Part shown: positions 16,357 through 25,047 of the stretch, piece by piece | How the letters are laid out: each line of letters begins with the position of its first letter | Position numbering within the stretch: the first letter of the stretch is position 1 | DNA from: Candidatus Edwardsbacteria bacterium RifOxyA12_full_54_48 | Lineage (GTDB): Bacteria; Edwardsbacteria; AC1; EtOH8 | NCBI GenBank assembly: GCA_001777915.1 | Contig: MFFN01000002.1 | Location: forward strand, 186,001 to 250,000 | Length of the DNA: 64,000 bases | Reading direction: 5' to 3' | Notes under the pieces: model-generated | The model's input: only the letters and a program-made list of their open reading frames with translations | Told to the model about the DNA's origin: nothing | The model's database searches: none | Translations under genes and position numbers: made by a program

Positions 16357-16654
16357 GGGTCTCACCCTGCCCTCCCCTTTGTGGGAAGGGTTTGAATTTG
16401 TGCCTTGGTGTCACTTCGGCATTGCTCAGTGCATGCTTGGTGGTTAAAGAACATGGATTCCTGTCTTCACAGGAATGACACCATAGATTGCTTCGTTTGC
16501 CAGTTAGCAATGACTCCTCGCAATGACTAGCCCTTTTGAAAAACCTTTGTGCGCTTTGTGGTTAAATTAGATGATTCGGATAGTAAGGTAGACATTCCTT
16601 GTTCAGGATGACGTTGCTAAAAATAAATCCGTAAAATCCGCGTTAATCCGTGTT
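16357..16654. repeat. Repeat-filled spacer downstream of topA
   Basis: No gene. It holds an arm of the composite repeat (TTTGTGCCTTGGTGTC, then CTTGGTGGTTAAAG) apparently split by a 23-nt insert at 16413-16435. Next come a GGATTCCTG hairpin with CAGGAATGACA (16455-16480), another TTTGTG...GTGGTT arm (16543-16567) and an AATCCGCGTTAATCCGTGTT-type stretch just before the end of topA. Confidence 0.65.
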
Positions 16655-18901
16655 CTATTTTTCCGGTTTCTTCTCTACCTTGACCTCCGGCTCCCACTTG
16701 CATTTGGGGCAGGCCGGGAAGGCCCCCCGCTGCTTGGTGTATTTCTCCACCAGATGCCCGAACCCGCAGTTCTCGCACTTCTGCGGCAGGGGCTTGTTCC
16801 ACACCGCATACTTGCAGTCGGGATATTTGCTGCAGGAGAAGAAGGCCTTCCCCCTTTTGGTCTTCCGTTCGGTCAGCTGGCCGTCGCAGCCCGGCTCGGG
16901 GCACGGCACCCCGGTGGAGATGGGCTTGATGGACTTGCACTGTGGATAGTTGGAGCAGGCCAGAAACTTCCCGAAGCGCCCCCGTTTGAGCACCATCGGC
17001 CCGCCGCATTTGTCGCATAACACGCCTTCCGCCGCCTTCTGCTGTTCCTCCTCCTCCTCCAATGGCTTGGTGGTCTTGCATTCCGGATAGTTGGAACAGG
17101 CGTAGAACCGCCCGAAACGTCCCCATTTGATGACCATCGGGCTCTGGCAGTTGGGGCATTTGATGTCGGTCTCTTCCACTAGCGATTTTTTGATCTCCTC
17201 CTTGGAGGATTCGGCCGACGTCAGGTCGCGGGAGAATGGTTCGTAAAAATCCTTCAGCACCTGGATGCGGTCCAGCTTGCCCTGCTCGATCTTGTCCAGC
17301 TCGTTCTCCATGTCGGCGGTGAACTGCACCTGGAAGATGTGGGGGAATTTTTCCACCAGGATCTTGCTGACCACCTGTCCCAGCTCGGTGGGCTTGAGCT
17401 GTTTCTGCTCCCGGTCCACGTATTTGCGGTCCAGCAGGGTGCTGATGATGGAGGCATAGGTAGAAGGACGCCCGATGCCCTGAGCCTCCAGGGTCTTGAT
17501 CAGGCTGGCCTCGTTGTACCGGGCCGGGGGCTCGGTGAAATGCTGTTTGGGCAGCAGCTCCAGCAGTTTAAGGGTTTCTTCCGATGTCAATTCGGGCAGC
17601 ATCTTGGAATCGGCGTATTCTCCGGAGTCGTCCTCCTGCACCCCGTAAGCAGCCAGGAATCCGGCGAACTTCAAGGTGGACCCGGTGGCCCGGAAAAGAT
17701 ATTTGCCGGCGGTGATGTCCACCGCCTTGGTGGAATAGACCGCCGGGGTCATCTGGCAGGCGATGAAGCGGCTCCAGATCAGGCCGTATAATTTGAACTG
17801 GTCCAGGCTCAGGAAATTCTTGACCGCCTCCGGGGTCCTTCCGGCCATGGTGGGCCGAATGGCCTCGTGGCCCTCCTGGGCCCCCTTGCGCGATTTGTAA
17901 TGATTGGCCTCGGCCGGCAGGTATTCGGCCCCGTATTTTTGGGCAATGAATTCCCGGGCCGCGCTTACGGCCTCCGGCGCCAGGCGGACGGCGTCGGTGC
18001 GCATGTAGGTGATCAGACCCACCGCACCCTCGTCGCCCAGGTCGACGCCTTCGTACAGCTGCTGGGCCAGCATCATGGTCTTCTTGGCGCTGTAACCGTA
18101 GGCCCGGGCGGCGGCCTGCTGCAGGGTGCTGGTGATGAACGGCGGATAGGTGGAGCGCTTGCGGTCCTTTTCGTCAATGTTGCTGATGGCGAACTGCGAT
18201 TTATTCAGCTCGCTGACGATGGCCTGGGAAGTCTTGCCGTCCTTGATGGCCGCCTTCTTGCCGTCTATCTTTAACAGCGATGCTTCGAACGGCGTTTTTG
18301 ATTTTCCCTCCAGCCGGGCGGCCAGCGACCAGTATTCCTGGGGTTTGAAAGCGTTGATCTCATCCTCGCGCTCGCAGATCAGGCGCAACGCCACTGTCTG
18401 CACCCGGCCGGCCGAAAGCCCGCGGCGGACAGTGGTCCACAGGAACGGGCTGACCTGATAGCCCACCAGCCGGTCCAAAATGCGCCGGGCCTGCTGGGCC
18501 TCCACCCGGTTCATGTCGATCTTGCCGGGATGGGAAATGCCCTTGGTGATGCTGTCCTTGGTGATCTCGTAGAACATCACCCGGTGGACCTTTTTCTTGG
18601 CGTCCTTGACCTGGCCGGAGATATGCCAGGCGATGGCCTCCCCCTCGCGGTCGGGGTCGCAGGCCAGGTAGACCTTTTCGGCGGCGTTGGCGCTTTTCTT
18701 GATCTGTGACAGGGTCTTGGTCTTGCCCTTGATGGTCACATATTGGGGTTTGAAATCGTCCTTGATGTCCACCCCCAGCTTGCTGGCCGGCAGGTCTATC
18801 ACATGACCCATGGACGACAGGACCTCGAAATCCTTGCCCAGGTATTTTTTGATGGTCTTGGCCTTGGCCGGGGATTCCACAACTACCAGGTTCTTTGACA
18901 T
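16655..18901 (-). CDS. topA: DNA topoisomerase I (type IA)
   Basis: A 748-residue enzyme that relaxes negative supercoils. The TOPRIM domain carries Glu9 (VVESPAKAKTI) and DPDREGEAIAW (82-92). The toroid holds the catalytic Tyr299 in GLITYMRTDAVR. The C-terminus carries four zinc ribbons: CPNCQSPMV...CSNYPEC, CDKCGGPMV...CSNYPQC, CPEPGCDGQ...CSKYPDC and CENCGFGHL...CPKC. Length and order are those of bacterial TopA. It is a single-gene unit followed by a repeat spacer and a terminator. topA and trmFO are neighbours in many genomes, and here both are kept in orientation but separated. Confidence 0.98.
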   Translation of the reverse strand: MSKNLVVVESPAKAKTIKKYLGKDFEVLSSMGHVIDLPASKLGVDIKDDFKPQYVTIKGKTKTLSQIKKSANAAEKVYLACDPDREGEAIAWHISGQVKDAKKKVHRVMFYEITKDSITKGISHPGKIDMNRVEAQQARRILDRLVGYQVSPFLWTTVRRGLSAGRVQTVALRLICEREDEINAFKPQEYWSLAARLEGKSKTPFEASLLKIDGKKAAIKDGKTSQAIVSELNKSQFAISNIDEKDRKRSTYPPFITSTLQQAAARAYGYSAKKTMMLAQQLYEGVDLGDEGAVGLITYMRTDAVRLAPEAVSAAREFIAQKYGAEYLPAEANHYKSRKGAQEGHEAIRPTMAGRTPEAVKNFLSLDQFKLYGLIWSRFIACQMTPAVYSTKAVDITAGKYLFRATGSTLKFAGFLAAYGVQEDDSGEYADSKMLPELTSEETLKLLELLPKQHFTEPPARYNEASLIKTLEAQGIGRPSTYASIISTLLDRKYVDREQKQLKPTELGQVVSKILVEKFPHIFQVQFTADMENELDKIEQGKLDRIQVLKDFYEPFSRDLTSAESSKEEIKKSLVEETDIKCPNCQSPMVIKWGRFGRFYACSNYPECKTTKPLEEEEEQQKAAEGVLCDKCGGPMVLKRGRFGKFLACSNYPQCKSIKPISTGVPCPEPGCDGQLTERKTKRGKAFFSCSKYPDCKYAVWNKPLPQKCENCGFGHLVEKYTKQRGAFPACPKCKWEPEVKVEKKPEK

Positions 18902-19121
18902 TGGATCAGCCTATATTTAAGTTTAAGATTTATTTTCACACAGATTACACAAATTGGAACAGATTACCACAGACTTAATTAAACCACAGAGACACCAAGA
19001 CACAAAGTTTTCTTTTAACTCTTCTTGCTTTGTTCACATCTCCCCTAGTAAGGGGAGAGAAAGAACTTGTCCTTAGGTCATTGCCAGAACACACCGTGGA
19101 TATACAATCCGAAACCAAGCA
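18902..19121. repeat. Spacer upstream of topA with inverted composite-repeat arms
   Basis: No gene. It contains ACACAGATTACACAAATT near 18937, and AAACCACAGAGACACCAAGA with CACAAAG (18981-19007), which is the minus-orientation form of the TTTGTG...GTGGTT repeat arm. A short CCCCTAGTAAGGGG palindrome follows near 19046. The topA promoter should lie in the AT-rich first 40 bp but is not clear. Confidence 0.5.
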
Positions 19122-19244
19122 TTATTTCTTCCTCTGAATAGCCCTTTTCACCGCCTTGATGATATCCCCGTCCATCAGATGATATTTCTTCATCAGCTCC
19201 CAGGGCTGGCCGGACTCGCCGAAGGTGTCCTTCACCCCCAACAT
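19122..19244 (-). pseudogene. Duplicated 3' end of the transketolase C-terminal subunit gene
   Basis: This 40-codon frame reads VKDTFGESGQPWELMKKYHL from its fourth codon, then MDGDIIKAVKRAIQRKK and a stop. It matches residues 287-317 of the intact gene to the right almost perfectly (7 differences over 93 nt by eye, 19152-19244 against 20184-20276) and then has a different tail. It lies immediately downstream of the AT-rich gene. The simplest reading is that it is the old 3' end of the transketolase gene, displaced when about 0.94 kb including the AT-rich gene was inserted. Confidence 0.85.
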
Positions 19245-19251
19245 TATTATC

Positions 19252-20139
19252 CTAATCTGCAAAGGAATAATCGCTTTGTATTCTAATTATATTCGTATTC
19301 TGCACTTTGTATAATATTATCCCCGCTGCGCCTGTACCGGTGGTGTAACCTTCGCAAGTGAAATATACTTCACCAGCTAACGAAAATGTTTGATTAAATA
19401 CTGAACATGGCAATATATTAATAATTTTATCAGTCAGAATAACAGTAAAATGTTCTTTTTTAGATTTCACCGATTTGAATTGCATTATAGTTAGTTTACT
19501 CTTTGTTAACCTATAATGTTCAACATCATAACTATCAGATATTTGCTTCTTGATTAAATTAGCATCATTCATTATCGTATCAATTATTGACTTTACAAAC
19601 CCCTTTACCGGCAAACTATCATTATTTGCTTTTAAATACTTTGATATTTCACTCAATAAACTATCTTGTACATGGTCGGATAATTTCTCCAGTTTAATCT
19701 CGCGCATGCCGTTCTTATGCTTCATATTATCTGGAAAATTAATTATAAGATATTCACCGGGTTTATCAATTAAATTGTGATTATGAAGATTAAAATATAA
19801 AAATACATCGCCAGTGCTCTCATTTTTTTTAATATAAAAATAACTTATCTCATCAACGCTAATTTTAGAGTTCTTTAAAAGGTTTACTGTTTTGCCGGGT
19901 TTCAAATAAATATTATTTTTAATCAATGTATTCGGAATTTTATACGGTTTATATGATTTTAATGAATCATCAACGTTCGGTAGATCATATATTAAACCCC
20001 ATAGTTCCTCATGTTTGATGTAATTATTACTCGTAATTGAATCATCAGCCTTTACAATATTATATAAATAAAACTCAGCACTAAATGCTTTTGTAAATAA
20101 AATGCAAATCATGAAAATAAAGTGATAAAATATTTTCAT
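19252..20139 (-). CDS. AT-rich secreted protein of unknown function, inserted in the transketolase gene
   Basis: A 295-residue protein with a signal peptide (MKIFYHFIFMICILFTKAFS) and a mature part rich in Lys, Asn, Ile and Ser; no recognised domain. Two cysteines near the end (CSVFNQTF and FTCEGYTTGTGAAG) could form a disulphide. Codon use is very AT-rich, unlike the flanking metabolic genes. Its ATG lies right after the transketolase stop codon, and its Shine-Dalgarno AAGAGG is inside that gene's last codons. On its far side is a duplicated transketolase tail, so it arrived by insertion. A similar AT-rich composition is seen in the lipoprotein near 46.3 kb and the OLD gene. Confidence 0.75.
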   Translation of the reverse strand: MKIFYHFIFMICILFTKAFSAEFYLYNIVKADDSITSNNYIKHEELWGLIYDLPNVDDSLKSYKPYKIPNTLIKNNIYLKPGKTVNLLKNSKISVDEISYFYIKKNESTGDVFLYFNLHNHNLIDKPGEYLIINFPDNMKHKNGMREIKLEKLSDHVQDSLLSEISKYLKANNDSLPVKGFVKSIIDTIMNDANLIKKQISDSYDVEHYRLTKSKLTIMQFKSVKSKKEHFTVILTDKIINILPCSVFNQTFSLAGEVYFTCEGYTTGTGAAGIILYKVQNTNIIRIQSDYSFAD

Positions 20140-20141
20140 TT

Positions 20142-21134
20142 TTACCTCTTAATGGTTTTGTTTTTCTCAAGAACCCTGAAAATCGCTTTAATGATATCCG
20201 CATCCATCAGATGATATTTCTTCATAAGCTCCCAGGGCTGGCCGGACTCGCCGAAGGTGTCCTTTACCCCCACCATCTCCACGGGAACCGGGCATTCCTG
20301 CGCCAGCACCTCGGCCACCGCGCTTCCCATGCCTCCGGCCAGCTGGTGTTCCTCGGCGGTGACCACCGCCCCGGTCTTCTTGGCCGAAGCTATCAGCGCC
20401 TTCCGGTCTATTGGCTTGATGGTGTGCAGATTGATCACTTCACAAGAGACGCCTTCTTCAGCCAGCTTATGGGCCGCAAGTAGTGACAGATAAACCATCA
20501 ATCCGCAGGCCACGATGGTGACATCCCTGCCCGGCCGTATGATCTGGGCCTTGCCGGGTTCGAACGGTGTTTTTAGAGTGGTTATCACCGGGATGGGCTC
20601 ACGTCCCAATCGGATATACACCGGGCCGGCCATTTGGGCCGCCGCCAGGGTGGCCCGTCGGGCCTGATGGGTATCGCAGGGGACGATCAGCTTCATGTTT
20701 GGCAGGACCCGCATGATGGAGATCTCCTCCAAGGCCTGGTGGGTGGCTCCGTCCGGGCCGACCGACAGACCACCGTGGGCCCCGGCCAGCTTGACATTCA
20801 GATCGGCATAGCAGATGGAGGTCCGTATCTGGTCCCAGGCCCTCCCGGTCAAAAAGACACCGTAGGTGGTGACGAACGGGATCTTTCCGGTCAAAGACAG
20901 GCCTCCGGCCATCCCCAGCATGTTCTGCTCGGCGATGCCGATATCGAAGAATCTTTTGGGATATTTCTCGGCAAACCGGCTGGTCAGGGTGGATTTTGAC
21001 AGGTCGGCGTCCAGCACCACCACCCTTTTATCCTTGGCTCCCAGTTCCAGCAGGGCTTCGGCATAGCCGAAGCGGGTGGGCTGCTGCTCCATTGACCCAA
21101 GTTCCGTTATCTTTGCCAAATGAAGATCGCTCAT
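20142..21134 (-). CDS. Transketolase C-terminal subunit (pyrimidine and C-terminal domains)
   Basis: A 330-residue half-transketolase. Residues 18-180 form the Pyr domain, with the cofactor-activating Glu69 in FFDIGIAEQNMLGMAGG. The C-terminal domain follows, with the IKPIDRKALIASAKKTGAVV and AEEHQLAGGMGSAVAEVL motifs. It should pair with the N-terminal subunit encoded at 23.6-24.4 kb to move two-carbon units in the non-oxidative pentose phosphate pathway. Its last 14 or so residues (IFRVLEKNKTIKR) differ from the displaced older tail to the left, showing that the 3' end was replaced. It lies 3 nt after a lipoprotein gene, in the same operon. Confidence 0.93.
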   Translation of the reverse strand: MSDLHLAKITELGSMEQQPTRFGYAEALLELGAKDKRVVVLDADLSKSTLTSRFAEKYPKRFFDIGIAEQNMLGMAGGLSLTGKIPFVTTYGVFLTGRAWDQIRTSICYADLNVKLAGAHGGLSVGPDGATHQALEEISIMRVLPNMKLIVPCDTHQARRATLAAAQMAGPVYIRLGREPIPVITTLKTPFEPGKAQIIRPGRDVTIVACGLMVYLSLLAAHKLAEEGVSCEVINLHTIKPIDRKALIASAKKTGAVVTAEEHQLAGGMGSAVAEVLAQECPVPVEMVGVKDTFGESGQPWELMKKYHLMDADIIKAIFRVLEKNKTIKR

Positions 21135-21137
21135 AAT

Positions 21138-21740
21138 CTATTTCAGAGGATGTTTATCCAACAAAACCGTGAACGGCCAATTGAAGAACTCCATCACCGT
21201 TGGTTTTTGTGCCGGTTTTATATCGCCGGAATTGATGTCATAATAATATCCCGGCAGTCTGGCGTAGACCAACCTGCCTTTTACCAGGCCCCGATAACGG
21301 GCATCGATTTGATCGACCACGATCCTGGCACAGCCGCCCGGCTCCCTGGATTCGTAGGCCAGGACCAGCCCCTCCTTTGTGGTGGGGCGGTAGGGTGGCC
21401 GAAAAGAAACACTGGAATGCCCGGAACCCGTACTATCGCCGAATTCGATCTCCACTCCGACGGCAATGCTGTCAATATTCAATTCAAATTCGAGACCCGG
21501 CAAAGGAAAGGCCGAATTCTTTTTCAGGGGGAACACAATACTTATGAATTTGGGGCGCGGGCCCAGATCATCATATCCATCAATTATAAACCCGGCTACG
21601 GGATCAGGCTCCCAAATATACTTGGAACCGTCAAGTCTCATGGAATATGGTTCGGTTGGTGTTTTACTTGAAGAACAACCAAAGAGAAGCAATACGTTAA
21701 ATATAATTGCTAATAGTTTATAAATCAATTTGTTAAGCAT
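21138..21740 (-). CDS. Lipoprotein of unknown function
   Basis: A 200-residue protein with a lipoprotein signal: the hydrophobic stretch LLAIIFNVLLLFG ends in the lipobox LLFGC (Cys22), followed by SSSKTPTEP. The mature part is beta-rich, with GLEFELNIDSIAVGVEIEFG and RARIVVD-like strands; no family was recognised. There is no aspartate right after the lipidated cysteine, so an outer-membrane destination is plausible by proteobacterial rules, which may not hold here. It lies between the transketolase halves with 3-6 nt gaps, so it is part of the operon but not obviously of the pathway. Confidence 0.75.
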   Translation of the reverse strand: MLNKLIYKLLAIIFNVLLLFGCSSSKTPTEPYSMRLDGSKYIWEPDPVAGFIIDGYDDLGPRPKFISIVFPLKKNSAFPLPGLEFELNIDSIAVGVEIEFGDSTGSGHSSVSFRPPYRPTTKEGLVLAYESREPGGCARIVVDQIDARYRGLVKGRLVYARLPGYYYDINSGDIKPAQKPTVMEFFNWPFTVLLDKHPLK

Positions 21741-21746
21741 CGGGCC

Positions 21747-22898
21747 TTATTGTGTTCTTAAAGCCTGATGAACCTTTTCCAGCAGATCGGGTATCTCCAG
21801 TTTTTGGGGACATTTTGGCAGGCATCTTTGGCAGCCGGTGCATGCCGCCGCCCTCTCCTCTTCTTTCAGCCGATTGGCATACTGCCATTTAGGGCCATTA
21901 TAGTTATTATAGCGTTCGGCCTCGTTGTACATGGCGAAATTGGCCGGGATATTGACCCCATAGGGGCACGGCATACAATAGCCGCACTGGGTGCAGTTTA
22001 TGGCCTTGGAATCGAGATAGGCCTTTCTGACCTCTGCTATGACCTTCAAATCGTTCTCGGACATTTTCAACGACCCGGAGTTCTCAGCGATCAGTAGATT
22101 ATCCCTGACCTGTTTCAGGTTGCTCATCCCGCTGAGCACCAGGGAAACCCCAGGCTGGCTCCAAGCCCATAGAAGACCCCACTCCGCCGGAGTACGGTCG
22201 ATGCCGGACTTAGCCAATATTACTTTTACGTTTTCCGGGGGATTCGCCAAGGAACCTCCCCTAAGCGGCTCCATCACTATCACCGGAATGCTTTTTGCGT
22301 TAGCATATTCCAATCCGGCTGAACCAGCTTGGTTCTCGGTGTCCATGTAGTTATACTGTATCTGGCAGAAATCCCAGTTATGTTCGTCAATTATCTGTTT
22401 AAAGACCTCCGGACCGTCGTGAAACGAAAAGCCCAGGGAGCCGATCTGGCCTGCATCCGACTTTCTTTGAGCCCATTCCAGCACTTTAAAGCCTTTTAGC
22501 TTCTCCCAGGCGGTCTGGCTGAGGGCGTGAAGCAGATAATAATCTATCTTCCCTGTCTCCAGCCTGGCCAGCTGCTCGGCAAATATCCGGTCCATATCTT
22601 CGATTGAATTGACCGCCCAATACGGCAGTTTGGTGGCCAGCCGGACCTTTTGGCGGTAACCGTCCCTGAGGGCCTGGCCCACCACCGATTCGCTCTTTCC
22701 GTTGTGATAGCCATAGGCGGTATCGACATAGTTGACCCCGCTGTCCACCGCCAGGCGGATCATTTCTGTAGCCTGGGACAGATCAATATCTCCCGGATCG
22801 GCACTCTTAAGCGGCAGTCGCATGGCGCCAAATCCTAAAATGGACGCCTGAAAGTCATCTTTTCCGAATTTACGAAATTGCATTGTATTATTGATCAA
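21747..22898 (-). CDS. Aldo/keto reductase fused to a 2[4Fe-4S] ferredoxin-like domain
   Basis: A 383-residue protein. The AKR barrel covers about residues 1-290, with the catalytic pair Asp59 and Tyr64 in VNYVDTAYGYHNGKSE and a conserved lysine in VRLATKLPYW. It continues into a domain with two clusters of cysteines, Cys302/305/308/311 and Cys353/356/359/363, in CTQCGYCMPCPYG and CTGCQRCLPKCPQ, typical of two [4Fe-4S] sites. This AKR subgroup is common in anaerobes. The substrate is unknown. It is encoded between the two transketolase halves, with the lipoprotein gene 6 nt downstream, so it is co-transcribed. Confidence 0.92.
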   Translation of the reverse strand: MINNTMQFRKFGKDDFQASILGFGAMRLPLKSADPGDIDLSQATEMIRLAVDSGVNYVDTAYGYHNGKSESVVGQALRDGYRQKVRLATKLPYWAVNSIEDMDRIFAEQLARLETGKIDYYLLHALSQTAWEKLKGFKVLEWAQRKSDAGQIGSLGFSFHDGPEVFKQIIDEHNWDFCQIQYNYMDTENQAGSAGLEYANAKSIPVIVMEPLRGGSLANPPENVKVILAKSGIDRTPAEWGLLWAWSQPGVSLVLSGMSNLKQVRDNLLIAENSGSLKMSENDLKVIAEVRKAYLDSKAINCTQCGYCMPCPYGVNIPANFAMYNEAERYNNYNGPKWQYANRLKEEERAAACTGCQRCLPKCPQKLEIPDLLEKVHQALRTQ

Positions 22899-23018
22899 AC
22901 ATTTATTATTCTTTATGTCATCCTGAGGGTACTCACAAACGTGGCTGGGCGTAGGATGACACTACTCACCCATTCGGCTTGGCGAGCAATGATGTGTCCT
23001 CAGGGTGACAAGGGTAAG
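22899..23018. repeat. Spacer with TGTCATCCTGAG repeat pair
   Basis: A 120-bp gap in an otherwise tight operon. It holds TGTCATCCTGAGGGTACTC (from 22918) and the inverted GGATGACAC, and then GTGTCCTCAGGGTGACAAGG, the same inverted family seen near 10 and 45 kb. This suggests a repeat landed inside the operon. Confidence 0.6.
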
Positions 23019-23528
23019 TCACCATTTGTCATGATGAACTTTTTTAGCGGAATAACGATTCACTGGCTTAACTTTGGTTTTGGGATAACCAATCGAAATT
23101 ATCGATAGAGGCATCACCTTTTTAGGCATGCCCAGCAATTTCTGCAGGTTTTTCAACCTCTCCATCCGGGGGTAGACCCCCAGCCACACCGCCCCCAGGC
23201 CCAGGGCATGGGCGGCCAGCAGAATGTTCTGGGTGGCCGCCGAGCAGTCCTGCACCCAGTAATCCTTGCATTGCTCGGCTTTGATATCGCCGCAGACCAC
23301 TATGGAACAGGAGGCCTGTTTTAGCATCTGGGCATAGGGATGGATCTTGGTGATGGCGGTCAACACTTTTCGATCCGACACCACGATGAACTGCCAGGCC
23401 TGCTGATTGCAGGCCGAGGGGGCATTCATGGCGGCTTCCAGCAGCTTCTTGATCTGCGAGGCCGATACTTTCTTGCCGGTGTAACTGCGGATGCTGCGCC
23501 GGGTCATGATGGCTTTGATGGTTTCCAT
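23019..23528 (-). CDS. Nitroreductase family FMN oxidoreductase
   Basis: A 169-residue protein with the nitroreductase fold: METIKAIMTRRSIRSYTGKK at the start (the FMN-phosphate arginines), AAMNAPSACNQQAWQFIVV (about 33-51), CSAATQNILLAAHALGLGAV and a PLSIISIGYPK end. It is short for the family, as in the smaller subgroup found in anaerobes. A GCAGGGAAT Shine-Dalgarno precedes this ATG, and the in-frame sequence further up is low-complexity, so the later start was chosen. It is in the transketolase operon. Substrates are unknown; the similar exported SagB-type gene near 4 kb is a distant relative. Confidence 0.87.
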   Translation of the reverse strand: METIKAIMTRRSIRSYTGKKVSASQIKKLLEAAMNAPSACNQQAWQFIVVSDRKVLTAITKIHPYAQMLKQASCSIVVCGDIKAEQCKDYWVQDCSAATQNILLAAHALGLGAVWLGVYPRMERLKNLQKLLGMPKKVMPLSIISIGYPKTKVKPVNRYSAKKVHHDKW

Positions 23529-23586
23529 ATTCCCTGCTATGGTATAAAAGTTTAACAGGTTGAACAAGTTTAAACCGTTCAACCTT

Positions 23587-24399
23587 TCAACGATTCAACT
23601 CTGCGATTGCTTTCATATATTCTTCCCTATTCGGCGCCCTGCCGTGCCAGCCGGCCTGGTTCTCCATGAAGGAAACGCCCTTGCCCTTGACCGTTCGGGC
23701 TATGATGACGGTGGGCCTTGTCTTTGACTGCCCGGCCTTGATAAAGGCTTTTTTTATCCGCTGTATATCATGCCCGTCAACCTCGATGACATTCCAGCGG
23801 AAGGCCCGCCATTTGTCGGCCAGCGGGGCCAGGCCCATCACCTTCTCCACCGGTCCGTCTATCTGCAGGTTGTTGTAATCCACAATGCCGATAAGATTAT
23901 TCAGCTTGAAATGTCCGGCGGCCATGGCCGCCTCCCAGATCTGCCCCTCCTGCAGTTCCCCGTCTCCCATCAGGCAGAAGACCCTATGTTTACCGCCGTC
24001 CATCCTCAATCCCAGGGCCGTTCCGGCTGCAATGGACAATCCCTGTCCCAGCGAGCCGCTGGACATCTCCACCCCCGGGGTTTTTAACCGATGAGGATGC
24101 CCCTGCAAGACAGAACCCAGATGCCGGAAGGCGGCCAGATGCTTTTTTGAAAAGTAACCCGCTTCGGCTAAGGCGGCATACAGCACCGGACAGGCGTGGC
24201 CCTTGGATAAAAAGAACCGGTCCCGCTTTTGCCATTCTGGTTTTTGGGGATCGTGTTTCATAACATCGAAATACAGGACCGCCATGATATCGGCCGCCGA
24301 AAGCGAACCGCCGGGATGCCCGGAGCCCGCCTGATAGGTCATCTCGATTATATCCCGGCGTATCTGTCGGGCTATTATTTTTAACTGCGGGAGGGTCAT
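23587..24399 (-). CDS. Transketolase N-terminal (thiamine diphosphate-binding) subunit
   Basis: A 270-residue half-transketolase. GSGHPGGSLS (25-34) and FFLSKGHACPVLYAAL are substrate/cofactor contacts. The ThDP motif runs from GDGE (145-148) to DYNNLQ (174-179), binding Mg and diphosphate. Together with the C-terminal subunit it makes a complete transketolase, as in archaea and many anaerobes where the two are separate genes. The two halves are normally adjacent; here three genes lie between them. It is 3 nt downstream of the transaldolase-like gene, in the same transcript. Confidence 0.94.
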   Translation of the reverse strand: MTLPQLKIIARQIRRDIIEMTYQAGSGHPGGSLSAADIMAVLYFDVMKHDPQKPEWQKRDRFFLSKGHACPVLYAALAEAGYFSKKHLAAFRHLGSVLQGHPHRLKTPGVEMSSGSLGQGLSIAAGTALGLRMDGGKHRVFCLMGDGELQEGQIWEAAMAAGHFKLNNLIGIVDYNNLQIDGPVEKVMGLAPLADKWRAFRWNVIEVDGHDIQRIKKAFIKAGQSKTRPTVIIARTVKGKGVSFMENQAGWHGRAPNREEYMKAIAELNR

Positions 24400-24402
24400 C
24401 TT

Positions 24403-25047
24403 TTATTTCTTTGCCTTGGCCCAGTCGTCATTGAATTTCTTGATCCCGATATCGGTCAGGGGATGCTGGGCCAGCATCTTCAGCACACTGAAGGGCACCG
24501 TGGCGATATGTGCCCCTATCTTGGCGCAGTCCAGCACATGCAGGGGCGTTCGGATGCTGGCCGCCAGCACCTGGGTGGGCAGGTCGTAGTTTCCGTAGAT
24601 CTGGACGATCTCCTCTATCAGGCCGATGCCGTACTCCGAAACATCATCCAGCCGCCCCACGAAGGGGCTGATGAAGGTGGCCCCGGCCTTGGCCGCCAAC
24701 AGCGCCTGGTTGGCCGAGAACACCAGGGTGATGTGCGTCTTGACGCCCTGGGCCGACAGTTCCTTGACCGCCTTCAAGCCCTCCAGGGTCATCGGAATCT
24801 TGACGGCCACATTGGGATGGATCTTGATCAGCGGCTGGGCCTCCTTCAGCATGCCGGGGGCGTCGGGGCTTAACACCTCGGCCGAAACCGGCCCGTCCAC
24901 TATGGCGCAGATCTCCTTGACCACCTGGGCGAAATCGCGCCCCTCCTTGGCGATCAGGCTGGGATTGGTGGTCACTCCGTCGATGATCCCCCAGCTGGCG
25001 GCCTCTTTGATCTCGGACACGTTGGCGGTATCTATGAACAGCTTCAT
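24403..25047 (-). CDS. Transaldolase / fructose-6-phosphate aldolase-like protein
   Basis: A 214-residue single-domain barrel of the MipB/TalC family. The Schiff-base lysine is Lys83 in [25 protein letters not shown] (24-36) and [10 protein letters not shown] are the family signatures, and the short length is that of fructose-6-phosphate aldolases and minimal transaldolases. As it heads an operon with transketolase, transaldolase activity in the pentose phosphate pathway is the better guess. GGAGCGCTAAA precedes the ATG. It is the first gene after a strong promoter with a terminator-like hairpin in its leader. Confidence 0.93.
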   Translation of the reverse strand: MKLFIDTANVSEIKEAASWGIIDGVTTNPSLIAKEGRDFAQVVKEICAIVDGPVSAEVLSPDAPGMLKEAQPLIKIHPNVAVKIPMTLEGLKAVKELSAQGVKTHITLVFSANQALLAAKAGATFISPFVGRLDDVSEYGIGLIEEIVQIYGNYDLPTQVLAASIRTPLHVLDCAKIGAHIATVPFSVLKMLAQHPLTDIGIKKFNDDWAKAKK

